Shown one piece after another: positions 35,578 through 45,700 of a stretch of DNA of 64,000 bases. Source of the DNA: Tolypothrix brevis GSE-NOS-MK-07-07A (GTDB lineage Bacteria > Cyanobacteriota > Cyanobacteriia > Cyanobacteriales > Nostocaceae); NCBI GenBank assembly GCA_019358985.1, contig JAHHIJ010000005.1, positions 186,001 through 250,000 on the forward strand, in the 5' to 3' direction. Below the pieces are notes generated by a model. That model was not told where the DNA came from and made no database searches. It worked only from the letters and a program-made list of their open reading frames with translations. The position numbers and the translations under genes are program-made. Positions within the stretch are counted from its first letter, which is position 1; the number at the start of each line of letters is the position of its first letter.

Positions 35578-35738
35578 TTAATTAAAATAGTCGCGACTAA
35601 GACGAAATATAGCTAATATAACTTATGAACTATATTTTATATTTAATTGAGTCATTTACCAACCCTATATATTACAATTAAATTGATCGAACAGATCAAA
35701 ACAAACCTATAGTTTATAACAAGGCAGTATAAATTAAA

Positions 35739-35945
35739 ATGTTTGACGGATTTTGGGAAAACATCTTACGCTACTTCCGCTACTTTATTACTATCCTCTT
35801 AGGCGTATTGCTGAATACGTTTGCGCCATTAGCGTCGTTGTTTAAAAACCCAGTTACTTCCATCGCTGTTTTCGGCTTAATTTTCGGCAGTCTCGTTTTC
35901 TTGACTCTTACCCTACGGGCAATGCTTGGCTTCAGTACAATTTAG
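35739..35945 (+). CDS. ycf33: DUF751 / Ycf33 small membrane protein
   Basis: 68 residues with two membrane helices: FWENILRYFRYFITILLGVL and PVTSIAVFGLIFGSLVFLTL. This is the Ycf33 family (DUF751) of cyanobacteria and some plastids; its function is unknown. The length is normal. It lies 88 bp upstream of rbfA on the same strand, an arrangement I recall from other cyanobacteria, and the pair ends with a shared terminator at 36495-36548. Confidence 0.88.
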   Translation: MFDGFWENILRYFRYFITILLGVLLNTFAPLASLFKNPVTSIAVFGLIFGSLVFLTLTLRAMLGFSTI

Positions 35946-36033
35946 CATGAGCAGACAATTGCTTGTAGCGTCAAGATTCTTTAACTAGTATTCTATTTCT
36001 TTAGTTGAACCTCTGTGAGGAGGCATAATATCT

Positions 36034-36447
36034 ATGGCTACAACTCGCCGTGTTTCTCGCGTTGCTGAATTAATTAAACGGGAAGTTAGCCAAATGCTAC
36101 TCAGTGGCATTAAGGATGACCGTGTAGGCACAGGAATGGTAAGCGTTACCGATGTTGATGTTTCTGGCGATTTGCAACACGCCAAAATTTACGTCAGCAT
36201 TTATGGTAGTGACGAAGCCAAAGCAGAAACAATGGCAGGCTTAAAATCAGCAACAGGTTACGTTCGCAGCGAACTTGGTGCGCGGGTTCGTCTGCGTCGC
36301 ACCCCAGAAGTGGCTTTTGTCGAAGATCGCTCAATTGAACGCGGTAATAAGGTGCTGTCCCTATTAAACCAATTAGAAAATAGCCGTCCTAAGGAAAATC
36401 AGGCATCAGAAGACAGCACCGATGAAGATGATGATTTTCCGGATTGA
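36034..36447 (+). CDS. rbfA: Ribosome-binding factor A
   Basis: 137 residues. RbfA binds the 30S subunit and helps to finish the 5' end of 16S rRNA, also under cold stress. The typical [16 protein letters not shown] start, the KH-like middle ([19 protein letters not shown]) and [15 protein letters not shown] near the end are visible, followed by an acidic tail ([12 protein letters not shown]). GAGGAGG lies upstream of the ATG as a ribosome binding site. It is likely co-transcribed with ycf33 and closed by a strong terminator. Confidence 0.96.
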   Translation: MATTRRVSRVAELIKREVSQMLLSGIKDDRVGTGMVSVTDVDVSGDLQHAKIYVSIYGSDEAKAETMAGLKSATGYVRSELGARVRLRRTPEVAFVEDRSIERGNKVLSLLNQLENSRPKENQASEDSTDEDDDFPD

Positions 36448-36494
36448 CCCGCCATTATGTTGATAAATTGGCGTAAGTATGCATAAGCTAATAT

Positions 36495-36548
36495 CCCCTC
36501 AGCTTAATTGGGTAAATCAGTACTCAATTAGGTTGAGGGGTTTTTGCT
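36495..36548 (+). terminator. Rho-independent terminator of ycf33-rbfA
   Basis: Long stem CCCCTCAGCTTAATTG/CAATTAGGTTGAGGGG with two mismatches, a loop of about 14 bases and a following TTTTTGCTTTT. Confidence 0.9.
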
Positions 36549-36618
36549 TTTCTGATTTTTTCGAGTAATTGTGTGGACTTACTTGTACCATTTCTGTATG
36601 AAGATGCGCCTAATGAGT

Positions 36619-36675
36619 GCCCACGCAGGTGGGCTTTGTTCGTTTAGCCGCGAGTTTACTCGTCGGGTTATTAAG
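36619..36675. repeat. Dispersed repeat with hairpins (GCCCACGCAGGTGGGC type)
   Basis: Second copy of the repeat at 3418-3470: the same GCCCACGCAGGTGGGC hairpin and TTTGTTCGTTTAGCC, followed by a different small hairpin (CGAGTTTACTCG). The surrounding 36549-36955 holds no gene, but several HIP1-type sites. Confidence 0.6.
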
Positions 36676-36955
36676 CGCAACCTCACAAAGAATTGGTATT
36701 AGGGCTTCATTAATGCGATCGCCTTGAGTATGATATTGTTGTGTTCCCGTTTGTCAAGGGCGATCGCAAATTGTAAAATATGCAAGGGCTACTCCAAGAG
36801 TATCGCGATCGCTTTGGAGAATTAGATACTTAGTGTCCATTTGACTCCCAGAAAAATTAACTCCTCTTAACAGCAGCACAAGTTAAAGATGGTTGTACAT
36901 CGGCTGATTGAGACGCAATTAACTCAATTTTGTCGCCAGCATTGCGATTTGGAAC

Positions 36956-37081
36956 TATAGCGGTTCTCGGTTGAGTAAGGTACATAAAACCTCACCCCCT
37001 TCCCCTCTCCTTACTAAGGAGAGGGGTGTCCGGAACTCCCAGGGTGAGGTTCTGTATTGCACCCAACTGAAAACCGCTATA
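36956..37081. mobile_element. MITE with IS630/Tc1-like terminal inverted repeats
   Basis: 126 bp. The ends TATAGCGGTTCTCGGTTG (36956-36973) and CAACTGAAAACCGCTATA (37064-37081) are inverted repeats with 16 of 18 matches. TA at both ends fits the TA target duplication of IS630/Tc1-mariner elements. The inside is a long hairpin (CCTCACCC...GGGTGAGG and CCCCTCTCCTT/AAGGAGAGGGG). No coding capacity. A single end is seen at 9101. Confidence 0.75.
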
Positions 37082-37120
37082 TTACAGGAATATCTTCTAA
37101 GCGATCAAGTGGCAAAGAAC

Positions 37121-37209
37121 TAAGACATAGGCGTGAAAATGAATTATGCTTTGTCCACAAGGGTTGTAGAGACGCGAAATTTCGCGTCTCTACAACCCGG
37201 AGATGTCTA
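37121..37209. mobile_element. MITE-like element with AGACAT ends and core CGAAATTTCG
   Basis: 89 bp from TAAGACAT (37121) to GATGTCTA (37209). In the centre is a perfect palindrome with arms GGGTTGTAGAGACG (37161-37198). Its left inner part matches the element at 28002-28095, although the palindrome core differs. Confidence 0.7.
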
Positions 37210-37638
37210 TTGGGAGTTTGTGCGATCGCTTGCTGATAGTTCCACAGCAGGCGTTGCGACAACAAAGCCCAATGTGACTAATTTAGGTCATTTTTGCCGC
37301 ATCAGATTTTGTAGTATTTATACTGAGGGCAAATGCAAATAATGTATCTTAATTTTATTACAGTGCGTCACTGAATGATGAAAAAAAGCGAGAGCTTAGT
37401 TTCTCAAAATCATCGAAGGTGAAAATGTCTACCAAAATAGAGTTTTGATAACTCTAAAACAAATCAAGATATCTCTTAAGCTAATTCATTACAAATAGCT
37501 TCAAACTAAGATATATCAATTTCAGTTAATAGCTTTGCTTGTCTGTGAATCATATTATTTGAAATTTTAGTTTCACAGGCTGAGGCAATATCCGCATTAA
37601 CTCCTGCGGTAAAAGTAGGAGCGTTTCCTCATGAATAA
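37210..37638. other. Region upstream of cluster B
   Basis: No gene. It presumably carries the cluster B promoter. GAGAGCTTAGTTTCTCAAAA near 37391 loosely resembles the motifs at 20413 and 20878 upstream of cluster A. ATGAATAAATGA just before the first gene would encode a three-codon frame overlapping the next start. Confidence 0.4.
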
Positions 37639-40221
37639 ATGAACAAAAAAATGAACGACTCTAGAAAAAAAGCTAATCCAAACGTGAATCAAAAACAATC
37701 AACATACTATCGCTCATTCGTCACAGCAGTATTACTTGCTAACAGCTTATTCCAATTTGTAGCGCCAGTACTAGCAGAAGGAACTCTGGCAGGTCAATCT
37801 ATTAGCAACACCGCGACTGCAACCTACGAAGACCCATTAGACCCAGGTACAAAAATAAATACTACCTCTAACACCGTTGTGGTGACAGTGGCAGAGGTAG
37901 CAGGTATCACCGTTACTGCATCGGGCATTACAGATTCTACTCCAGCAACTCCAGTGTCAGTCGGCGATACAGTTAATTATACTTACACAATTACAAACGT
38001 CGGTAATGACCCCACCAAATTCCGTATTCCTAACTTAGCAAAAGTCACAGGTCCCGGTGTTGCTGGCACTTTGGAAGTCAGCACAGATGGTGGTACAACC
38101 TTTACACCAATCTCTGGAAGTGAATTAATTACGGGTTCTATTCCTGCTGGTGGTTCAGTTCAAGTTCGCGTACCCGTCATTGTCCAAGTTGGCGCACAAG
38201 CTAACGATATCATCAACGTCACCCTTGGTGATACCCCAGGTGACGCGCAAAACCAAGCTAGAGACCCGAATGGTGGTGACGTTTACACCGTTGATAACCC
38301 TGATACAACACCCGCACCCGAAGTTGCAGGTACACCAGTTAACGGTGTTCGCGAAGCTAGTGCAACTCAAAAATCAACTGTTAACCAATCGGTAAAAACC
38401 TACGCACTCGCAACAGTTCTCAAAACCCGTAGCGACTACAACAACAACGCTGGAACCCCAGCTATTGACGACGATAAATTAACCTACGGTTTAAGTCTGC
38501 GAGTTGAATTAAACGACCCCACCGGAAACGGTATCACTCCCGCACCATTAGCTGGTACGCTAGTCAAAGGTTTGGGTACGCGTATCTTAGTATCTGACGC
38601 GATTCCCGCAGGTACAGAACTTGCAGTAGCACCTACACCTCCTCCAGGTTGGCAAGCTGTATACACAAATGATGCAGTTGGAACCAACGCCAATGCTGCA
38701 ACTTGGAGTTTGACACCACCTACAACTATCAGTGCTGTTACCCGTATCGGTTTTGTCAACGACCCAAGCGTTGTCACCTCCGTTGCACCTGGACAAACAG
38801 TCAATGGCTTTAATGTTCAAGTCAGAGTCAAGGCTGGAACAGCAGCACCATTAACAGTTAACAATATCGCTCAGTTATTCGGTCAAACATCTGGAGTACC
38901 ACCCGTCGATGCCAACGGTGATGGTGTTGCCGATAACCCAGTTTATGATGAATCCGGTGACCAAAACCCAAGTAACTACGATGGTAGGACAATTCCACCT
39001 GGTTCGACCGATGCCAATAATGATGGTATTCCTGAGACACCTTCGACAATTACCGACGGCTCGATTGACACCCCTGCCGAGTTAACAAACGCTGGTACAG
39101 ACCCAGGTAACAATAACAGTGGTACAGGACCTGGAGGTGAAGCCAACAGCTTTGATCTCACAACACCAGTTCCATCTGCGGTTTTAAACGGTCCCGATCG
39201 CGCACCAGATGCGATCGGTCTTACAAACAACAACGACGACTTCACTAACAAATCTTCATTCGTACCTTCCGACAAGAAACCAGGTGATACGATTGACCCA
39301 TCAGCAGTAGCATTCACTAACACAGTTAAAAATAGCGGTACCGACCCCAGCAGTATTTCGCTTGTTCCCACAGCACCCGCAGCACTTGGCGATTTACCGG
39401 TGGATACCGTAGTCACGATTACCAACGGGTCGGAATCTAAGAAGTATGTCTGGGATGGAACGACTTTTGTGTTTGATGCTGATGGCAATCCAACAACAAA
39501 AGGTGACCAATCACCAATCAATGCAACTACTCAATACATCACCGTTCCCAATGTTGCACCAGGTGCAACTGTGAACTACGGTGTGGAAGTTAATTTACCC
39601 ACAGATACACCATTATCTACCGACACAGGAAAAGGCTTCCCCGTACCTATTACAGCATTCATTGATGATGCAACACCTGGTCTGGGCGCTGAAGCTGTAA
39701 CTGCGAGGAACATCACCATAGATCGCGTGTATACTGGCTTCTTGAAATTGCTCAAAGAATCTCGCGTACTTCCAGGAACTGGTCCTGCTGTTCAAGGAAC
39801 CGACGGTACATTTAGTGTCACTCCTAAGAAACCTGCACCTGGAAACATTATTGAGTACCAAATCAGCTACAGCAATATTTCCGAAGCACAATCTGGTACT
39901 GGTAACGTCACCCTGAAAGCTGACAAAGTAGTGATTGTGGAAGATGGAACCCTCAGCACTGCTGCTGGTGATGGTAAGAATAACTGGGCAAAAGACAACG
40001 ATACTAGCGGTCAAATCGATACCAGCAACATTGTTGGCACAGCCCAAGATACAGGTGCTTCAACAATTCAATTCTACAGTGGTGCAAGCGGTGCAAACTC
40101 TGCGATCGACCAAACTGGTACAACCGTAGATACCGATGTCTCTAAGTACGTCAACACTGTAACTGGTTCTGTTGCACCTGGTGAGACGCGCAAATTTGTC
40201 TTCCAACGTAAGGTTAATTAG
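37639..40221 (+). CDS. Large exported DUF11-like surface protein (cluster B)
   Basis: 860 residues, acidic and rich in Thr, Asn, Gly and Pro, with few Cys. There is a signal sequence at about 22-47 (FVTAVLLANSLFQFVAPVLA). Then follow repeated beta modules of DUF11 kind (VSVGDTVNYTYTITNVGND, DTIDPSAVAFTNTVKNSG, APGNIIEYQISYSNIS). Asp/Asn-rich loops such as DANGDGVAD and DANNDGIPE look like calcium-binding loops. The protein ends RKFVFQRKVN. Composition and size are like those of S-layer or fibre proteins. No copy is present in cluster A. The following small gene at 40422 is on the same strand and has a similar ending. I infer a major structural surface protein. Confidence 0.78.
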   Translation: MNKKMNDSRKKANPNVNQKQSTYYRSFVTAVLLANSLFQFVAPVLAEGTLAGQSISNTATATYEDPLDPGTKINTTSNTVVVTVAEVAGITVTASGITDSTPATPVSVGDTVNYTYTITNVGNDPTKFRIPNLAKVTGPGVAGTLEVSTDGGTTFTPISGSELITGSIPAGGSVQVRVPVIVQVGAQANDIINVTLGDTPGDAQNQARDPNGGDVYTVDNPDTTPAPEVAGTPVNGVREASATQKSTVNQSVKTYALATVLKTRSDYNNNAGTPAIDDDKLTYGLSLRVELNDPTGNGITPAPLAGTLVKGLGTRILVSDAIPAGTELAVAPTPPPGWQAVYTNDAVGTNANAATWSLTPPTTISAVTRIGFVNDPSVVTSVAPGQTVNGFNVQVRVKAGTAAPLTVNNIAQLFGQTSGVPPVDANGDGVADNPVYDESGDQNPSNYDGRTIPPGSTDANNDGIPETPSTITDGSIDTPAELTNAGTDPGNNNSGTGPGGEANSFDLTTPVPSAVLNGPDRAPDAIGLTNNNDDFTNKSSFVPSDKKPGDTIDPSAVAFTNTVKNSGTDPSSISLVPTAPAALGDLPVDTVVTITNGSESKKYVWDGTTFVFDADGNPTTKGDQSPINATTQYITVPNVAPGATVNYGVEVNLPTDTPLSTDTGKGFPVPITAFIDDATPGLGAEAVTARNITIDRVYTGFLKLLKESRVLPGTGPAVQGTDGTFSVTPKKPAPGNIIEYQISYSNISEAQSGTGNVTLKADKVVIVEDGTLSTAAGDGKNNWAKDNDTSGQIDTSNIVGTAQDTGASTIQFYSGASGANSAIDQTGTTVDTDVSKYVNTVTGSVAPGETRKFVFQRKVN

Positions 40222-40223
40222 TT

Positions 40224-40356
40224 GTAGAGACGTAGCAATGCTACGTCTCTCTAACTGTTTTAATCCTACGTCTGTCCAACTGTTCTATCGTTTCCACAAA
40301 GACTATACCGTTCAGTTCCAAATCCTCGTAAAGACGTAGCATTGCTACGTCTCTAC
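40224..40356. repeat. Two palindromic repeats in the intergenic gap
   Basis: 40224-40251 (core TAGCAATGCTA) and 40328-40356 (core TAGCATTGCTA). They stand between the 860-residue and 188-residue protein genes and may act as mRNA hairpins, giving different expression levels. Confidence 0.8.
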
Positions 40357-40421
40357 AAAAGGCGATTAATAAGTCTGCAATCAATCAATTAAGTATTTTC
40401 CAACTTCAAAAGGTTTTTTCC

Positions 40422-40988
40422 ATGAAACGTAGTTATCTATTAGGATTAGGAGCAGTTGCATTAATTGCTAGTGTCCCTTTAGTTGCCCAAATACCCGCAG
40501 CTAACAATTTCTTTCAGTCGGGTGTAAACGCGCAAAACATCCAAAAGCAACAACAAGTTAAGCTACAACTTGATGCAGAAAAACAAGTAATTGCCCAAGA
40601 CCAAAAAGGAAAGCAAACTAAATCCTGGCAAGCGCTGAAAGGTCAAGTAACCGTACAGCCCGGAGATATATTGCGTTACACAATTAGCGGTGAAAATATC
40701 AGCGACAAACAAGTTAAGAATTTAACTATTAATCAACCTATTCCTAAAGGTATGGAATTTGTGTTGAAGTCCACAAGTGCAGATGCTAAGAGCAATTCCA
40801 AAGTTACTTATAGCATTGATGGTGGACGCAGTTTTGTCGAAAATCCAACCGTGAAAGTAACCCTCCCCAACGGTAAAGTTGAAACCAAAGCCGCACCTGC
40901 AAGTGTTTACACACACGTTCGGATGCTAATTCCTTCCGTGGAAGCGAAGAGTATTGTTAAAGGTAGCTATCAGGTACAGGTTAAATAA
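40422..40988 (+). CDS. Small exported DUF11-like protein (cluster B)
   Basis: 188 residues. Signal sequence MKRSYLLGLGAVALIASVPLVAQ is followed by a Gln/Lys-rich stretch and a single beta domain of DUF11 kind (VQPGDILRYTISGENISDKQ, NQPIPKGMEFVL), ending IVKGSYQVQVK. This may be a minor subunit, a chaperone or an adaptor for the larger surface proteins. No counterpart is seen in cluster A. It lies 200 bp after the 860-residue protein gene. Confidence 0.75.
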   Translation: MKRSYLLGLGAVALIASVPLVAQIPAANNFFQSGVNAQNIQKQQQVKLQLDAEKQVIAQDQKGKQTKSWQALKGQVTVQPGDILRYTISGENISDKQVKNLTINQPIPKGMEFVLKSTSADAKSNSKVTYSIDGGRSFVENPTVKVTLPNGKVETKAAPASVYTHVRMLIPSVEAKSIVKGSYQVQVK

Positions 40989-40999
40989 ATTAAGAAAAT

Positions 41000-41085
41000 G
41001 TAGAGACGTAGCAGTGCTACGTCTCTACATTCTTTTCCAACAGATGTCTAATACACGTAGAGACGTTCCGGCGGAACGTCTTTAC
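41000..41085. repeat. Palindromes and one TAGACATC-type end
   Basis: 41000-41028 (core TAGCAGTGCTA), GATGTCTA at 41043-41050 and 41057-41085 (core TTCCGGCGGAA). The stretch from the first palindrome to GATGTCTA is the reverse complement of the left half of the element at 5442-5531. Confidence 0.75.
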
Positions 41086-41209
41086 AGGGTTTTGGATTTT
41101 ACTGCTTTTCTGAAAAACCTAAACCTGAACAACGCACATTTGAAGATATTTAACAAAAATATTTTGTTTTGCTAATCCAAAAAGTGGCATTTTAAAGGAG
41201 AAATTTTAA

Positions 41210-42760
41210 GTGAATCGTCCGCAACGACAAAAGCGAAGATATTTAGAAAGATATCTCGGCAGAAAATGGTTGCGAAGAGTGACTGCAACGATATTAATTG
41301 GTAGTGTTTTGCATAGTTTTACAGGCATCACAAATGCCCAACAAACAGAAAATAAAAGTGCCCGTCCAGCAATTAATAACCAAGCAAGTTACTCTTACAC
41401 CGACCCTGCCAGTAAATTAAAGTTTCAAAGTACATCCAGCCAGTTAAATGCTGTTAGTCAGCCATTACTTGACCCTCTGGGACGAATTTTAGGATGTGGT
41501 GGTGAACTTTTACCTGATTATACTGGATTTTCTGTGGGGTTATACGAACCTAATCCCAATGATCCGACGGGAACTGAGTTAGGTAGTTTGGTTTCTCTGA
41601 CGCGAACTGAGTTACCCGATATTCAAAATAATGGTGTTCCTGGTGGAATCAAACCAAATATTGAAAACAGTAATCCGTATTTTTTAACCAACCAAGAACC
41701 ACGGGGTACTTATAACTTCTTATTTGACCCGAATAAAGGTCAAATTGCTCCAGGTAAAAGTTATATTTTGGTGGTTAATCCACCACGAAATTCGATTTAT
41801 ACTCAACGACGCATCAAACTACAAATTATTGATAGTACTGGTGGAATTGGAAATAGTGTTGTTCGCTATACGGCAACATCGCTTGACGGGCAACCGATTA
41901 CTACTACTGGTGGTACAAACTTTACCGATACTGTAGCTTTTGTCCCAAATGCGGAAACTGTTGGACTTGATTTATTAGCATTCCAGTTTACAACGGGTAT
42001 GTGTCAACCCAACCAAGTACAAATTATTAAATCAGGGGACAGGGCAACAGCTGAACCTGGGGATACGGCAATTTATCGTCTGTCGGTCAAAAATCTTTCC
42101 GATGTTGGTTTAAATGGCGTTGTTGCTACTGATAACCTACCCTTGGGATTCAATTTTGTATCGAAGTCGGTACGGGGTGAAATCAACGGTCAAGCTGTCA
42201 ATGTTACGGCTGAACGGCAAGGTTCAACGATCGCATTCCGTACTGATGCTATAGTTCCACGGGGCTTGGTATTAAATATTGCCTATGCAGCACAACTTAC
42301 CAGCGATGCTGTACGTGGTAACGGTCGGAATACGGCAATTGTCAATGTGAAACGTGTTGATAATGGCTTTGCTGCGAAGGATGGACCAGCGATACACGAG
42401 TTAAAAATTAGACCGGGAATTACGTCGGATTGCGGTACTATTATCGGTCGCGTATTTGTCGATAAGAACTTTGATGGGGAGCAACAATCAGGGGAGCCAG
42501 GTGTGCCAAATGCGGTAATTTACATGCATGATGGCAATCGTATTACTACTGACCCCAATGGCTTATATTCTGTAGTGAATGTGCTGCCAGGAAGTCATAC
42601 AGGAGTTTTGGATTTAAGTAGTCTCCCTGGTTATACTCTTGCACCTAATACCAAATTTAAAGAGCGTAATAGCCAATCGCGTTTGGTGCGATTGGAGCCA
42701 GGTGGTACGGTACGCATGAATTTTGCAGTCACCCCCACTTTTCAGGAGGAAGGAAAATGA
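41210..42760 (+). CDS. DUF11 surface protein (cluster B counterpart of 19207-20127)
   Basis: 516 residues. AAGGAG nine bases before a GTG supports the start at 41210. After a basic leader and a hydrophobic export segment (VTATILIGSVLHSFTGITNAQ) comes an extra N-terminal beta domain to about 265. The DUF11 domain (VQIIKSGDRATAEPGDTAIY, ATDNLPLGFNFV) and the IGRVFVDKNFDGEQQ beta domain follow, both shared with the 306-residue protein of cluster A. The stop overlaps the start of the barrel gene (ATGA), as in cluster A. It is probably a periplasmic or surface partner of the barrel. Confidence 0.82.
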   Translation: MNRPQRQKRRYLERYLGRKWLRRVTATILIGSVLHSFTGITNAQQTENKSARPAINNQASYSYTDPASKLKFQSTSSQLNAVSQPLLDPLGRILGCGGELLPDYTGFSVGLYEPNPNDPTGTELGSLVSLTRTELPDIQNNGVPGGIKPNIENSNPYFLTNQEPRGTYNFLFDPNKGQIAPGKSYILVVNPPRNSIYTQRRIKLQIIDSTGGIGNSVVRYTATSLDGQPITTTGGTNFTDTVAFVPNAETVGLDLLAFQFTTGMCQPNQVQIIKSGDRATAEPGDTAIYRLSVKNLSDVGLNGVVATDNLPLGFNFVSKSVRGEINGQAVNVTAERQGSTIAFRTDAIVPRGLVLNIAYAAQLTSDAVRGNGRNTAIVNVKRVDNGFAAKDGPAIHELKIRPGITSDCGTIIGRVFVDKNFDGEQQSGEPGVPNAVIYMHDGNRITTDPNGLYSVVNVLPGSHTGVLDLSSLPGYTLAPNTKFKERNSQSRLVRLEPGGTVRMNFAVTPTFQEEGK

Positions 42761-45700
42761 TACATAGACTGCATATTTCATCGGAAGAACCTAATAGGGA
42801 AACAAAGTGTAGCCCTAAGGAAGCGTCTCAACCTCACGCAGAGACACAAAGTAGCAAAGAGGAGATGATTTTGCCTCTGTTTCGTTATGAGGTTGTGAGT
42901 GTTGCTGCTCCTGTTGAGGTGAAAGCTAAAAGCAAGCGATTCTTCAGAGGAGACGCTACGCGATGTTCCCAAGGGGAACCGCGCAAAGCGCGATTCTCCA
43001 CAGGAGACGCTACGCGAACGCAACTTGCGTTTATAAGTGTATTAGCTGGTGCGTTTAGTTTGGTTTTAGGTCCTAATTTTGCCAAAGCACAATCTCTCGA
43101 TTCTCCTGATAATTCGCTCACTGCTGAATCTAATCAAATATTAAAAGATAATTTATTAACGAACCGCACAGATACAGAGTACAAGGAGGAGAAGAAAGAG
43201 AAGGAGGTAATTTTAGACCAGAAAGCTGACATAAGCTTATTTACAAATGATCAAACGAGTGTTTCTCCAGAAGTTGAGTTTACACCTGTAATAACTAATT
43301 CCAGCAGTAAGTCAACGACTGAAAGACTGGAAAATGCACTCAATCAAAAACAATCAAAACAAGCTATTCAAACTTTTCAACCTGCTGAGAATGTCAAGTT
43401 ACCTGCTGGTTTGCAGAGATTAACTGAGAATAGGAAAGAAAATATCACGCAGAGTCCCACAGACGAGAAGAGAGAAGAAAAGCAAATTTCTCCCTCTCCT
43501 TCCCCAACTCCCCTAACTTCCCCTATTCCCCAAATTAAAATCCTCACTCCTACTCCTGATTCGGTTGCTGATATTCCCGCAGCTACGGTTGTTTTACAAT
43601 TCCCGGTGAATGCGAATATTGAGTTGCGGGTAAATGGTCAGTTGGTAAATCGCGACTTGATCGGACGAACGGAAACTGACCCCAGCACTAATTTGGTGAC
43701 GCAGACTTGGTATGGTGTTTCGCTCAAAGAAGGCGAAAATATCATTACGGCACAGATTGCAGGTACACAAGAAGCCACATCTACTATAAAAGTTGAAGTT
43801 AGAGGTGCGCCAACAACTTTAACTTTAGATACTGTTGAAGCTCGTATTCCTGCGGATGGTCGTTCGATTGCAACGGTTAAAGGACAATTAGTTGATGCTA
43901 ATGGCAATCGGTCGAATAGAAATGCAATTGTTACTTTAAATGCGACTTCTGGGGAGTTTGTTGGGGTTGATTTTAAACCAGATCAACCTGGTTTTCAGGT
44001 GGAAGCGAAAAATGGACAGTTTACTGCGACGCTGAAATCTGATTTGAAAGCGCAAACTGTGCGGATTCGGGCAACTACGAATGATTTGGAAGCTTATACG
44101 CAATTGCAATTTGAAACAGCTTTGCGTTCAAGTTTGGTGACTGGTGTTGTCGATTTTCGTTTAGGTGCGAGGGGAACTGATTATTATGGCAGTTACCGCG
44201 ATTTCCTGCGTCCTGATAAAGATAAGAAGACTCAGTTAGATTTCAATTCATCAATTTTTGCCACTGGTGCCATTGGTGAATGGTTGTTTACTGGTGCGTT
44301 GAATACTTCCCGTTCTTTAAATGAGGATTGTAATTGCGATAATCGTTTATTTAGAACCTATCAATCCAATGAACAGAATTATCCAGTTTATGGAGATAGT
44401 TCTAAAACTGATGTTGTTACACCTTCAACAGATAGTGTGTTCGTGCGGTTTGAACGTTCTCCAAAGATTCCTGGTGCTTCATCTGACTATGCAATGTGGG
44501 GTGATTACAATACTGAAGAATTTGCTCGCAGTTCGCAACAGTTTACTGCTGTAACCCGTCAGTTGCATGGTTTTAAGGCAAATTACAATTTAGGAAACTT
44601 TCAAATTACAGGTTTCTACGGTAATAATGTTCAAGGATTCCAACGTGACACGATCGCACCTGATGGAACAAGTGGTTTTTACTTTTTGTCACGACGCATT
44701 TTAGTTCCTGGTAGTGAAAATGTTTTCTTGGAGTTGGAAGAACTCAACCGTCCGGGGACTGTATTGGAACGCAAACAATTAAATCGCGGTGCTGATTACG
44801 ATATTGATTATGACAGAGGAACAGTTTTATTCCGCGAACCGATTTTGCGAACTGATATTGGTAATAATGGTGAAGTCTTAGTACGTCGGATTGTCACTAG
44901 CTATCAATATGATAGTCAAGATTCTGAAAGCAATATCTATGCGGGACGTTTGCAATATAATCTTGCACGGGGTTTAAGGAATGAAAGTTGGCTAGCTGCA
45001 ACTTATTTAAGAGAAAGCCAAGGTGTACGTGATTTTGAGTTATTTGGTGCAGATGCTTTAATTTCCTTTGGTTCCCAAGGTAAATTTATTGCCGAATTTG
45101 CGCGATCGCGTAACAATTCTGACTTGATGGGAAATGTTAGCGGTGATGCTTACCGTTTGGAAGCGGAAGGAGAAATTTTCAAAGGTTTACAAGGACGTGC
45201 ATATTACCGTTTTGCTGATACCGGATTCGCGAATAATGCCACAATTAGTTTTGTTCCTGGACAGACTCGCTACGGCGCACAACTAACGGGTAAACTGTCG
45301 GCAAGTACGAATTTACGCTTGCAATACGACCACGAAGACAACTTTGGCATTGCACCGCAACCATTAAATACCTTTCAAGACTTATTTACACCCCGCATCG
45401 AAGCAGTTCCCGGTAGCAAAGTCGATAATTCCCTGACAACCATATCTGCGGGTATCCAACAAAGATTCGGTGGTAGTATCTTTGATTTTGATTGGATTCA
45501 TCGAGATAGAAAAGATAATATTCCCAACAGTGCATTAAGCAGTACATCAGACCAACTGCGATCGCGTCTCACTGTCCCAATTGTTAATAATCTCACCTTC
45601 CAAGCACAAAACGAACTTACCCTATCTTCCGAAAAAGACACCGTTTACCCCGATAGAAGCATTTTCGGCTTAAATTGGGCAGTAGTTCCCGGAATTAATG

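Noticed and set aside
42778-43121. Minus-strand frames in the 5' part of the barrel gene
   Set aside because: Shadows of the repeat-rich leader; the barrel frame is supported by its paralogue.
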